This document shows, piece after piece, positions 35,303 through 43,779 of a DNA stretch of 64,000 nucleotides. Position 1 is the first letter of the stretch, and each line of letters begins with the position of its first letter. The notes under the pieces are model-generated. The model was not told the origin of the DNA. It searched no databases and saw only the letters and a program-made list of their open reading frames with translations. This DNA is from Hyphobacterium sp. CCMP332 (GTDB taxonomy: Bacteria > Bacteroidota > Bacteroidia > Cytophagales > CCMP332): assembly GCA_014323545.1 (NCBI GenBank), contig CP058647.1:3078001-3142000 (forward strand). The letters are read 5' to 3'. A program made the translations under genes and the position numbers.

Positions 35303-36547
35303 ATGGATTTTGATGTTATAATCATTGGGGCAGGAATGTCTGGGTTGACAGCAGCAAACTATTTGCACGGCCACGACTTGAAAATAAAAATATTTGAAGC
35401 AGAACCTGAAGTAGGTGGTAGAGTACGATCTTTTGTAAAGAATGGCTTTATTCTGGATCGCGGCTTTCAGGTTTTTTTACCTGCTTATCCAGAGGCTTCA
35501 CGCTTATTGAATTATGATGACCTGGATTTAAAATACTTTTTAAATGGGGCCTATATTTTGAATAGGAGAAAATCCTATTATCTGATAGACCCTATCCAGA
35601 GACCTTCTTTTTTATTTAACACCTTATTTAAATCCGGTGTCAGTTTAAAAGATAAAATCAAATTATTTCAATTAAAACAATCATTAAAAAATAAAAGCCT
35701 AGACTCTGTTTTGAAGGGAAACAATCGAAATACCAGACAGGAATTGGCCCGCAGAAAATTTGATTTAAAAACAATTACAGATTTTTTTCAACCCTTCTTA
35801 TCGGGGATATTTCTAGAAAAAAATTTAGAGACAAATTCTGCAATGTTTGAATTTGTAATAAAGATGTTTAATGAGTACGGAGCAGCAGTTCCGGCAAAAG
35901 GAATAGCTGAAATTCCAAAACAACTGGCGCGCAATTTGACACCGGGGATGATAGAATGTTCCAGTAGAGTCAAGGATATTGAAAAAAATAAAATTACACT
36001 TGAAAATGGCAAAAGCTATTCCTCAAGGAATATTGTCATTGCTATCGAAGGGAGTAGCCATCTTCTGGATCCATTTTTGCCAAATAGAAATTCAAAATAC
36101 GTAAGTGTAAGCAATTATTACTTCTCATCTGACAAAGCCTTGATTGATGAACCAATACTTATTCTTAATTCGGATGAAAGTGCATTGATCAATAACATGT
36201 GTTTTATTTCCAATGTTTCAGGAAAATACACTCCTGAAAACAAAAAATTACTTTCAGTTACAGTTTTAAATAAGTTAGAGACAAAAGTAGAAGATGTTAT
36301 TGCTGAGTTAAATAACATAATGCCGGATAATGAATTTAATTGGCAATTCATCGACAGTTATCATATTAATTACGCACTTCCCAAACAGGAAAAAGTAAAA
36401 TCTTCAATACCAATAAAGGAATTAAACCCTAAGGAAGGTATTTATATCGCCGGGGATTTTGCCTTATACGGTTCTCTTAATTCAGCCATGCAATCGGGTA
36501 GAGAAGTGGCTGATCAATTACTGAAAGATTTAAGTTTAATCGATTAA
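35303..36547 (+). CDS. FAD-dependent amine-oxidase / phytoene-desaturase-like oxidoreductase
   Basis: A flavoprotein of the amine oxidase superfamily. The N-terminal dinucleotide-binding motif reads VIIIGAGMSGLTAANYL (residues 5-21), followed by FEAEPEVGGRVRSF; the C-terminal FAD contact is GIYIAGDFALYGSLNSAMQSGREVADQLL (as GIYIAGDFALYGSLNSA). The 414-residue length is normal for the single-domain form. The substrate cannot be inferred; no carotenoid genes accompany it. The stop overlaps the stop of the converging hydrolase-OsmC gene by four bases. Confidence 0.88.
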   Translation: MDFDVIIIGAGMSGLTAANYLHGHDLKIKIFEAEPEVGGRVRSFVKNGFILDRGFQVFLPAYPEASRLLNYDDLDLKYFLNGAYILNRRKSYYLIDPIQRPSFLFNTLFKSGVSLKDKIKLFQLKQSLKNKSLDSVLKGNNRNTRQELARRKFDLKTITDFFQPFLSGIFLEKNLETNSAMFEFVIKMFNEYGAAVPAKGIAEIPKQLARNLTPGMIECSSRVKDIEKNKITLENGKSYSSRNIVIAIEGSSHLLDPFLPNRNSKYVSVSNYYFSSDKALIDEPILILNSDESALINNMCFISNVSGKYTPENKKLLSVTVLNKLETKVEDVIAELNNIMPDNEFNWQFIDSYHINYALPKQEKVKSSIPIKELNPKEGIYIAGDFALYGSLNSAMQSGREVADQLLKDLSLID

Positions 36548-37755
36548 TCCCACCAGCGACTATTTATTACGGTTGGTGAATGCAAAGTTCGATGTACCGG
36601 ACATTTGTCTGCAATTTCAATGATCTTGTTTCTTTGTTCCTTTGTAAAATCTCCTTCAACTTTTACATCTCTTTCGATTTCATCAATTTTCCCGCTTGGG
36701 TTTTCAGGATTTTTAGCATCTTCTGAATGGTTATGCTTGTGGCTGAGATGTACTTCAATATTTCTGTATTTCCATCCTTTTTTATCTAGGTACAATTTTA
36801 ACGTCATCGATGTACAAGTACCAAGTGCAGATAAGAGCAATTCATAGGGGGAAGGGCCGAGATCATCGCCACCCACATCTTTTGGTTCGTCGGCAATCAT
36901 TGTATGTTTTCCGCTTACAATCTCTGTTGTAAAACTATCGGAATGAGTTCTGACAGCTACTGACTGATGTGTTTTAAAGACTTCTATTTCTTTTTTGTTC
37001 AAATATCGTAGTGCCCATTTTGCAATTAACTCTCCTGCATAACTAGCATCCTCTTTTAATGATATTAAATGGTCTGAACCATCAAGAGTGATAAAGCTTT
37101 TTGGGTGCATCAGTTTTTCGTAGATTTCCCTGGCATTATTGATACCCACAATTTTGTCCTGTGGCGAATGCATAATTAATATTGCAGGCTGATCTTTATG
37201 ATTTTTGAAATTGTAATCTGTGTTGTTAACATCTTCCAGGAATTGCTTTTTTATTTTAAATGAACGGCCTCCAATATTTACCTCGGCTTCTCCTTCTTTT
37301 TTAATTACTTCAATTTTTTCGGTGAACAAGTTCTTTATATGTTCCGGATTAGATGGTGCTCCAATAGTGGCAATTGCCTTGATTGATTCAATGGCATTGG
37401 CTGCAAACAATACTCCTGCACCGCCAAGAGAATGCCCAATGAGTAGCTCCGGTTTTTCATAGGTCTTTTTAAGAAATTCTGAGGCGGCAATGATATCATT
37501 GACATTGGAGCTAAAATTTGTCTCAGAAAAATCCCCTTCACTATCTCCAAGACCTGTGAAATCAAAACGCAATACAGCAATCTGATTTTTTGTCATTGCA
37601 CTGCTGATACTTCTAACGGCATTCAGGTTTTTATTACAGGTAAAGCAATGGGCGAAAATTGCATAATGTTGCACCTTACCGCTTATTGGAAAGTCTAATT
37701 TGGCGGATAATTGAATGCCTTCTTTATTGGTAAATTGAACATTTTCTGAATTCAT
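36544..37755 (-). CDS. Fusion of alpha/beta hydrolase and OsmC-family peroxiredoxin-like domain
   Basis: Residues about 1-250 form an alpha/beta hydrolase with the nucleophile motif LIGHSLGGAGVLF (serine) and a late HSPQDKIVG (Asp) and GSDHL (His). Residues about 270-403 are an OsmC/Ohr-type domain with its two redox cysteines in LGTCTSMTLKLY and in CPVHRTLHSPTVI. OsmC proteins reduce organic hydroperoxides, while the hydrolase could release or act on esterified substrates. I recall the same two-domain fusion in other bacteria, so it is a known architecture. It is probably cytosolic, without a signal peptide. Confidence 0.93.
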   Translation of the reverse strand: MNSENVQFTNKEGIQLSAKLDFPISGKVQHYAIFAHCFTCNKNLNAVRSISSAMTKNQIAVLRFDFTGLGDSEGDFSETNFSSNVNDIIAASEFLKKTYEKPELLIGHSLGGAGVLFAANAIESIKAIATIGAPSNPEHIKNLFTEKIEVIKKEGEAEVNIGGRSFKIKKQFLEDVNNTDYNFKNHKDQPAILIMHSPQDKIVGINNAREIYEKLMHPKSFITLDGSDHLISLKEDASYAGELIAKWALRYLNKKEIEVFKTHQSVAVRTHSDSFTTEIVSGKHTMIADEPKDVGGDDLGPSPYELLLSALGTCTSMTLKLYLDKKGWKYRNIEVHLSHKHNHSEDAKNPENPSGKIDEIERDVKVEGDFTKEQRNKIIEIADKCPVHRTLHSPTVINSRWWD

Positions 37756-37808
37756 AATTTGAGTTTATAAATTTTGAATTACTGAAAAGGTCGTTCTAAT
37801 GACCTGTA

Positions 37809-39077
37809 CTATACTTCTTCTATTTCACTGTTTTCTGCAGATCTTAAAGGATTAAAAAAGTTTCGGATTGTTAAGCCCTGAACAAGAATAGAAAATAAAA
37901 CAACGCTATAGGTTATGGCAACGATCATATCCTTACTTTCCAGCGATTTAGGTAGAGAAAGAGCCAGAGCAACGGAAATACCTCCTCTTAGTCCACCCCA
38001 GGTTAAAATGGTTATTGTGTTTTTTTCAAATTTTCGACTCAAACTCATGAAAGCAATTGGTAAACCTACACCAACCCACCTCGATAATAATACAATTTGG
38101 ATTGCAAAAAGGCCGGCAACAAAAAAGTCAAAACGAAATGTAATTATAATCATCTCAAGGCCTATTAAAATAAATAGAATGGCATTCAGGGCTTCATCTA
38201 TCAAATGCCAGAATTTGTAAACGTATTCACCGGTTACATTTGAAAGAGCCTCACTTCTTCCTTCATTACCAACAATGATCCCCATAACCACCATGCCAAG
38301 AGGACCGCTAACATGAAATATTTCAGCCAATTGAGCTCCTCCCATGACCATCGAAAGTGTAATTAAGACTTCCAATTCAACATGGTCATTGTCCACAATT
38401 TTTAATAACCAAAATCCCAATAAACCCAAGGCCATTCCCAGTGCAATACCGCCAATCACCTCTTGTCCAAAAAGAGCCAAAGCGGAAAATGGGTCAAATA
38501 CATCAGAACCACTTCTTGCAATATGCAGAATAGTTAAAAACACAACCACACCGATGCCATCATTAAAAAGTGATTCACCGGCAATTTTAATTTCAAGATT
38601 TTTAGCGATTGGGTTTTTTTTAACCATTGCCAATACTGCAATAGGATCAGTTGGAGAAATTAAGGCTCCAAAAAGCAAACAGTGGATATAGGAAATATGC
38701 AATCCGAGATAAGGTAAAACCAGATAAACAATGCTTCCGGTTATAAATGTAGATATCAATACTCCAAGGGTAGCCAGAGTCAGTATGGACCATTTTTCTT
38801 CTGCGAGTTTGCTCAAATCAATATGCAATGCCCCGGCAAAAAGTAGAAAACTCAGCATTACATTGAGCAAAACATAGGAAAAATCGAATTCCATAATGTT
38901 TACAGCTATTTCTGTAATTCCGGGAAAGAAATACCCAAATATTACCACGGTAAAGGAAAGCCCAAGCGCTAAAAGCATTAGGCCAATCGTGGAAGGTAGC
39001 TTAAGAATGGATATATTGATAAATGTAAACAGGGCTGCCAGAATAATTAAAATCGTGATAATCTGAAGTATACCCAT
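37809..39077 (-). CDS. CPA1-family Na+/H+ antiporter (NhaP-like)
   Basis: A 422-residue membrane protein with about twelve TM helices. The ion-binding centre of the CPA1 family is visible as GALISPTDPIAVLAMV and AGESLFNDGIGVVVFL, where the Asn-Asp pair is catalytic. The C-terminal WGGLRGGISVALALSLP is also characteristic. It exchanges cytoplasmic Na+ (or K+) for H+, relevant to a marine lifestyle. No cytoplasmic regulatory domain follows the last helix. It is 53 bases from the hydrolase-OsmC gene on the same strand. Confidence 0.93.
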   Translation of the reverse strand: MGILQIITILIILAALFTFINISILKLPSTIGLMLLALGLSFTVVIFGYFFPGITEIAVNIMEFDFSYVLLNVMLSFLLFAGALHIDLSKLAEEKWSILTLATLGVLISTFITGSIVYLVLPYLGLHISYIHCLLFGALISPTDPIAVLAMVKKNPIAKNLEIKIAGESLFNDGIGVVVFLTILHIARSGSDVFDPFSALALFGQEVIGGIALGMALGLLGFWLLKIVDNDHVELEVLITLSMVMGGAQLAEIFHVSGPLGMVVMGIIVGNEGRSEALSNVTGEYVYKFWHLIDEALNAILFILIGLEMIIITFRFDFFVAGLFAIQIVLLSRWVGVGLPIAFMSLSRKFEKNTITILTWGGLRGGISVALALSLPKSLESKDMIVAITYSVVLFSILVQGLTIRNFFNPLRSAENSEIEEV

Positions 39078-39312
39078 GTGAATTCTTAATGAATTAAATT
39101 AAACGGCTGTCAAAATAAGAAAATCATATTGAACAAGGCTTAATTCTTGAATTAATGATTTTTAGAATTTAACAGATTTTACATTTAGCTATATTCGCGT
39201 TTTAAAAGCTGCTCTTATTCTAAAAAAGTTAAAACATATCAGATCCAATCAATTAGCAAAGTCCAGTGGAATAATATTATTCTTTAAAATCGGGACGATT
39301 GGCTTTAATTAT

Positions 39313-40521
39313 TTGTTTTTTCTATTGCTGTCAACTACTTATGGTGCTTCTGAAGTTGGGTATTTCGCACTTTCATTTACTGCCATCCAGTTATTTTCAA
39401 TCATTGCAAGAAGTGGTCTTGGAATTGGAATGTTTAAGGAAATTAGTTATTCAAGAAATACAAAAAAAGGAATAAGGTATCTTCAGATCCGATCTACACT
39501 TTTTATTAGCATTGCTTCTGCAGTAATTCTGGGATTGGTCTTTATGATCAAACCTTTAGTGTTTCAATATGCTTTTTCTTCCGATACAATGGCGGCATAT
39601 GTGATGACTTTTTTGCTCTCTCTACCATTTTACACGCTCATGTTTTTTAATGGTGAAATCCACAGAGCAAAAAAACGTTATGGCCTTTTTGCAATTTTTC
39701 AAAATTTTGGCATGTATTTACTTTTAAGTATTTACATGCTAATTCAAAAGTTTAATGGATTGGGGGCTTTTGATAATTTGGTTGTTTACTTTATTATTTC
39801 GCTTTCGGTTCTTGCACTTTTAAGTTTTTGGGGAACATTTAATCATTCAGAAAGGGAGTTTAAAAAGGAAAATAGAAATTTTAGAGGATTATTGTCTGAC
39901 TCTATTCCAATTGGTGTTTCTTCTCTTTGTTTTTTTCTGATGAGTTATTTTGATGGAATAGTAATCGGTCAGTTTTACAGCGAAACTGAGGTAGGTACAT
40001 ATGCAATTGCTTTCAAAATAGCGCTGCTAGGTAGTTTTATTCTCATTTCCATTAATTCGGCGCTTGGGCCAAGAATTACAGAACTCGCTTCATTGAAAAA
40101 AGAGGATTTATTATTTAAAGAACTAAGAAAGACAACCCAAATGGGTTTTTGGGCTACTGTACCTTTGATTATAATTACTTTGTTAATTCCTGAACAAATA
40201 TTGGGAGTGTTTGGAGAAGAATTTCAATCAGCTGCCATTCCCCTAATTATATTAATGATTGGTCAGATATTTAACACTTTGAACGGACCAACAGGTATTG
40301 TATTACAGCTGACAGGTCATCAAAAGGTATTTAAGAATATAATTTTAGTTTCTTCAATAATAAATATTGTGCTCAACTATTTATTAATTCCATTGTATGG
40401 TTTGGTAGGTGCTGCCATTGCAAATAGCTTCAGTTTGATTTTATGGAATATTTGGTGTACAATAATCATAAAACAACTTTTTGGTAAGTCTTTTTTCTAT
40501 TTACCTTTCTTCCAAAGATGA
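39313..40521 (+). CDS. Polysaccharide flippase (Wzx/MATE-like), start probably upstream
   Basis: A lipid-linked oligosaccharide flippase of the MOP superfamily with about twelve TM helices and internal PIGVSSLCFFLMSYFDGI-type repeats. The first canonical start, TTG at 39313, lies inside the first membrane helix. The frame is open back to 39166 and encodes a natural N-terminus (LKKLKHIRSNQLAKSSGI) without ATG, GTG or TTG, so the true start may be the ATT at 39217. It would flip sulfated or modified glycan units. The stop overlaps the sulfotransferase start by four bases. It is separate from the polysaccharide locus at 5029-11214. Confidence 0.88.
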   Translation: MFFLLLSTTYGASEVGYFALSFTAIQLFSIIARSGLGIGMFKEISYSRNTKKGIRYLQIRSTLFISIASAVILGLVFMIKPLVFQYAFSSDTMAAYVMTFLLSLPFYTLMFFNGEIHRAKKRYGLFAIFQNFGMYLLLSIYMLIQKFNGLGAFDNLVVYFIISLSVLALLSFWGTFNHSEREFKKENRNFRGLLSDSIPIGVSSLCFFLMSYFDGIVIGQFYSETEVGTYAIAFKIALLGSFILISINSALGPRITELASLKKEDLLFKELRKTTQMGFWATVPLIIITLLIPEQILGVFGEEFQSAAIPLIILMIGQIFNTLNGPTGIVLQLTGHQKVFKNIILVSSIINIVLNYLLIPLYGLVGAAIANSFSLILWNIWCTIIIKQLFGKSFFYLPFFQR

Positions 40522-41408
40522 ATGATTTTTTACCTAATTTTTTAATAGTAGGAGCTGCCAAAAGCGGAACAACCAGTTTATTTGATCAGCTTTGTAGGCA
40601 TCCGGAGGTTTTCAAACCTTATATTAAAGAACCAGGCTATTTTATTCCTCTGAATCAATACTCTAGCATCAATACCTGGGAAGAGTACCAGAATATTTTC
40701 AGGGGCGCCAATAATTTTAAAGCCAGAGGCGAGGCTTCAGTAACGTACTTATTTGATGAACAAAGCCCGGAATTGATCAAAGAAAAGTTGGGTGAAGAAG
40801 TCAGGATTCTTATTATATTAAGAAATCCCATAGACATGTCTTATTCCCTGTGGCAGCATCGCAAAAGAGACTTAAAAGAGGAGTTTGATTTTTTTGAAGC
40901 CTTGAAATTAAGAGACACAAAAAATCCGAATGCCATTTCAGTAAAATCTATTGAATATGACTGGGATTATCTTAACAGGGCCAAATATTATGAGCAGGTA
41001 AAACGATATATTGACAAATTCAAGAATGTCAAAATTTTGATATTTGAAGACTATATCAAAAATGTCAATCTTCAATTTAAGGAGGTTTGCGAGTTTCTTG
41101 GAATCAATCCGCAAATAACGGTTGAACTTGAATCGAAAAATACGGCATATAAACCCAGGTTTCCACTTATTCAAAAGGCATTGACCTATCAACTTTCAAT
41201 CAAGAAAATATTGAAGAAAATATTACCGCATAATTTTTTGGTTGGACTAAAATCAAAAGTGGAAAACTTAAATAAGGTTGAAACGACAAGCCAGAAATTA
41301 GATAGCAAAGACCGAATTAAACTGGCGTCTCAATTCAAAGAAGATGTAGAAAACCTATCCAAATTGATAGGAAAAGATCTAAAAGTTTATTGGAATGAAT
41401 TTAATTAA
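40518..41408 (+). CDS. PAPS-dependent sulfotransferase
   Basis: This cytosolic enzyme transfers sulfate from PAPS to a hydroxyl or amino group, probably on a glycan or lipid precursor. The 5'-phosphosulfate loop is NFLIVGAAKSGTTSLFDQL (residues 8-26), the 3'-phosphate-binding segment is VRILIILRNPIDMSYSLW, and the KYYEQVKRY helix matches heparan-type sulfotransferases. The overlap with the flippase stop (ATGA) indicates joint expression and suggests that flipped repeat units are sulfated. Confidence 0.92.
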   Translation: MNDFLPNFLIVGAAKSGTTSLFDQLCRHPEVFKPYIKEPGYFIPLNQYSSINTWEEYQNIFRGANNFKARGEASVTYLFDEQSPELIKEKLGEEVRILIILRNPIDMSYSLWQHRKRDLKEEFDFFEALKLRDTKNPNAISVKSIEYDWDYLNRAKYYEQVKRYIDKFKNVKILIFEDYIKNVNLQFKEVCEFLGINPQITVELESKNTAYKPRFPLIQKALTYQLSIKKILKKILPHNFLVGLKSKVENLNKVETTSQKLDSKDRIKLASQFKEDVENLSKLIGKDLKVYWNEFN

Positions 41409-41458
41409 TCAAACTGGATTGCTGATTAAAATTTTACCTAATTAAATTCACTATTTTT

Positions 41459-42550
41459 TTAATATGGCACAGCAATAAACGAGTCTTTGTCTTTGTAAAG
41501 AGCCAATTCTTCGGCTTCATCATTCGTAAAATTTAACCAACTTTCGATGGCATCCAGCCATTGGTTAAATTGTTTTTTATTGAAATCTGGCGTTCCGCTT
41601 ACATGAGCGGAGGCTTTTGAATCAGCTTTTTCTAAATGTTCGAGAAAATCACCATATACAAAATAATTGATCCCAACTTTTCCTTTTTTAATTTCATATG
41701 TAGTATAAACTAAATTTTCATGGAGGAAATAGGCACTCGCGGTGATTTGACCTTTTGGTCCTTTATAATCGAGTTCCATTTTATCAAGAATTTTGTTGTT
41801 TTCTCCTTCATAGAATGCGCTTAATTTACCTGAGGAACCATCGTCCATTTCAAACTTTTTCACAATTTTAAAACAATCAAAATTATAACTGATGGTATTT
41901 CTAGATTGCACAAATTCATCGACTGTTCTTTTGTGTTTTACATAATCCGAAACCCTGTACGAATTATAACGAACGAGGGGATAACCGTCGATTTCAGCAA
42001 CATCTAAATCGGGCTGGCTTCTTCCAATTTGAGAATTAGAAGAAAAGCTATTATTTCTAATTTCCACTGATGCTGTAGCAGTTTTAATCCCGCTATCATG
42101 ACATGATTTAATTCTAGAATTATACAATTTGATCCCTTTGCTTGATTCATCAATTTCTAAGGCATTGATTCCATATTCACCCAAATCGAGATTGTCTAAT
42201 AAGATATTTGTACAATTTTCAATGACAATTATTGGGCCTCCAACATTTTTCACACCAACTCTCATTCGAATGTTGCTTATTGAAATCTCGTGACAATGTT
42301 CGAGTTTTATAATGTTTGGTATATTGTTGAAAGTAAAAAGCTCAGCATTTTCTTTGCCATTTATTTGTAGATTTTTAACACCACTCAATGTAATTCCTTC
42401 GGTTAATGCTATTTTTTGATCTATCACAATTGACTGTCCATCAGATGCATGCGATAATATTTGAAGCATTTCTTTTTCAGTGGTCTGAGCTATTAGTTCG
42501 CCGCTCATCGAAGCGAAAATGAAAAGAAAAATAAGCTTTGTTTTATACAT
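41459..42550 (-). CDS. Secreted right-handed beta-helix repeat protein
   Basis: I choose the ATG at 42550, which begins a signal peptide (MYKTKLIFLFIFASMSGELIA); the longer frame from 42637 adds an unconvincing 29-residue extension. The mature N-terminal half (about 30-190) repeats short strand-turn units such as NLQINGKENAELF, HEISISNIRMRVG and NILLDNLDLGEYG, typical of a right-handed parallel beta-helix. The C-terminal half (about 200-360) is different, with lipocalin-like strands (FDCFKIVKKFEMDDGSS). The fold suggests carbohydrate contact, but no catalytic residues are identifiable. Confidence 0.75.
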   Translation of the reverse strand: MYKTKLIFLFIFASMSGELIAQTTEKEMLQILSHASDGQSIVIDQKIALTEGITLSGVKNLQINGKENAELFTFNNIPNIIKLEHCHEISISNIRMRVGVKNVGGPIIVIENCTNILLDNLDLGEYGINALEIDESSKGIKLYNSRIKSCHDSGIKTATASVEIRNNSFSSNSQIGRSQPDLDVAEIDGYPLVRYNSYRVSDYVKHKRTVDEFVQSRNTISYNFDCFKIVKKFEMDDGSSGKLSAFYEGENNKILDKMELDYKGPKGQITASAYFLHENLVYTTYEIKKGKVGINYFVYGDFLEHLEKADSKASAHVSGTPDFNKKQFNQWLDAIESWLNFTNDEAEELALYKDKDSFIAVPY

Positions 42551-42685
42551 AAATCCGAAAATTTTATTCGTATTGCAAAGTTCATCCTTTGACAAAACTT
42601 CTCCAAAAGAAGACAATATGGCATGAATATTTACCACAATTAATCAAAAAAAGACAAAATGACATAAAAAACAATAATTTATACA

Positions 42686-42711
42686 TTGGTATAGCAATTG
42701 ATAAATACCAA
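42686..42711. promoter_or_regulatory. Inverted repeat upstream of hsp20
   Basis: TTGGTAT (42686-42692) and ATACCAA (42705-42711) form a perfect 7-12-7 inverted repeat 40 bases before the chosen start of hsp20. It is not CIRCE (TTAGCACTC-N9-GAGTGCTAA) or HAIR. It may be an operator. Confidence 0.4.
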
Positions 42712-42750
42712 TTGGATTCAAATTAAATGTTAAACAAAAAAATAAAAGCT

Positions 42751-43194
42751 ATGACACTTGTAAAATATAATCCGAGCAAAAGAAGTTATTTCCCAGGTTT
42801 CTCAAATCTGTTTGACGACTTCTTTAATGATGAATTGTACAGCAACAGAATGGTAGGTACAATGCCATCAGTGAACGTAAAAGAAACAGAAGACACATTT
42901 CATGTTGAGCTTGCAGCTCCGGGAATGTCTAAAAATGATTTTAAAGTAGAGGCTGATAATAATCAGTTGACTATTTCTTCAGAAAAAGAATCAAATAATG
43001 AAGAAAAAGATGAGAATGGTAAATACACCATGAGGGAGTTTAATTATCAGTCATTTAGGAGATCATTTACGTTGCCTGAAAGCGCAAATGCTGATAAAAT
43101 CGCAGCTACTTACAAAGATGGTGTTTTGAATATCAGTATTCCTAAAAAAGAGGAAGCAAAACAAAAACCAATAAGAACAATAAAAATAGGTTAA
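42751..43194 (+). CDS. Hsp20/alpha-crystallin small heat-shock protein
   Basis: A cytosolic ATP-independent chaperone of 147 residues from the ATG at 42751 (MTLVKYNPSKRSYFPG). An in-frame ATG at 42727 would add eight unlikely residues (MLNKKIKA). The alpha-crystallin domain spans about 33-130 (PSVNVKETEDTFHVELAAPGMSK in pieces PSVNVKETEDTFHVEL and AAPGMSKNDFKVEAD), with GVLNISIPKK at its end, and a C-terminal I-x-I anchor (RTIKI). It stands alone with its own terminator 30 bases downstream. Confidence 0.95.
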   Translation: MTLVKYNPSKRSYFPGFSNLFDDFFNDELYSNRMVGTMPSVNVKETEDTFHVELAAPGMSKNDFKVEADNNQLTISSEKESNNEEKDENGKYTMREFNYQSFRRSFTLPESANADKIAATYKDGVLNISIPKKEEAKQKPIRTIKIG

Positions 43195-43223
43195 TAAGCT
43201 AGTAGTAGTTTTTTCTAAATAAT

Positions 43224-43252
43224 GCAGCGACATTGTCGCTGCTTTTTTTTTT
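43224..43252 (+). terminator. Rho-independent terminator of hsp20
   Basis: GCAGCGAC (43224-43231) pairs with GTCGCTGC (43235-43242) around a three-base loop and is followed by ten T residues. The stem is symmetric, but the T run lies on the plus side, so it serves hsp20. Confidence 0.9.
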
Positions 43253-43260
43253 GCTGAATA

Positions 43261-43737
43261 TTATTTTACTACAACAACAACATTATTCATTCGGCCATTG
43301 GTCACTGTCTTTGCAGAACCAACAAAGGTAGAATCAGTAGAAAAATTAAAATTGCCACTTATCAGTTGTCCTGCATTGTACTTGGTTATTTCAAGGCTGC
43401 CAGAACTTGCAAAATTAAACCCTGAGCTAAAACCACCATAATAGGCACTGGCATCAGCAGTGCTATCACCAAAACTATATGTTTTTTCTTCCGGGTTAGC
43501 AATCTGAATTAAAATGGATGATGAATCATCATTGTTATAGCCTGTAACATAAAGAAATCCTGCACTGTCAACAGCTGCCGGAGCACCGGTTGCGGTCCAT
43601 GCCTCGCCATTTACGTTAGCACTCATTGAAGGAACCAAATCGGTTGGATTTGTTATTGGATTGCCTTCGTCATCGGTGCATGCGTTAACAAAAATTAGGA
43701 GCACTAGACTCATTACAATTGTATATATTTTATTCAT
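43261..43737 (-). CDS. DUF6252-like outer-membrane or periplasmic lipoprotein
   Basis: A 158-residue exported lipoprotein: the signal is MNKIYTIVMSLVLLIFVNAC, with a lipobox cysteine (NAC-TDDEG). The mature protein has the pattern of small Bacteroidota DUF6252 proteins (VNGEAWTATG near the start, then FLYVTGYNNDDSSSILIQIA and ITKYNAGQLISGNFNFS). Its activity is unknown. The downstream region shares the hsp20 terminator, which may act on both strands. Confidence 0.78.
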   Translation of the reverse strand: MNKIYTIVMSLVLLIFVNACTDDEGNPITNPTDLVPSMSANVNGEAWTATGAPAAVDSAGFLYVTGYNNDDSSSILIQIANPEEKTYSFGDSTADASAYYGGFSSGFNFASSGSLEITKYNAGQLISGNFNFSTDSTFVGSAKTVTNGRMNNVVVVVK

Positions 43738-43779
43738 AATTGATTATTTAAGCTGCAAAGCTAGTGAATTGAAAATATT

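Noticed and set aside
42686-42711. CIRCE element before hsp20
   Set aside because: The arms TTGGTAT/ATACCAA and 12-base spacer do not fit TTAGCACTC-N9-GAGTGCTAA.
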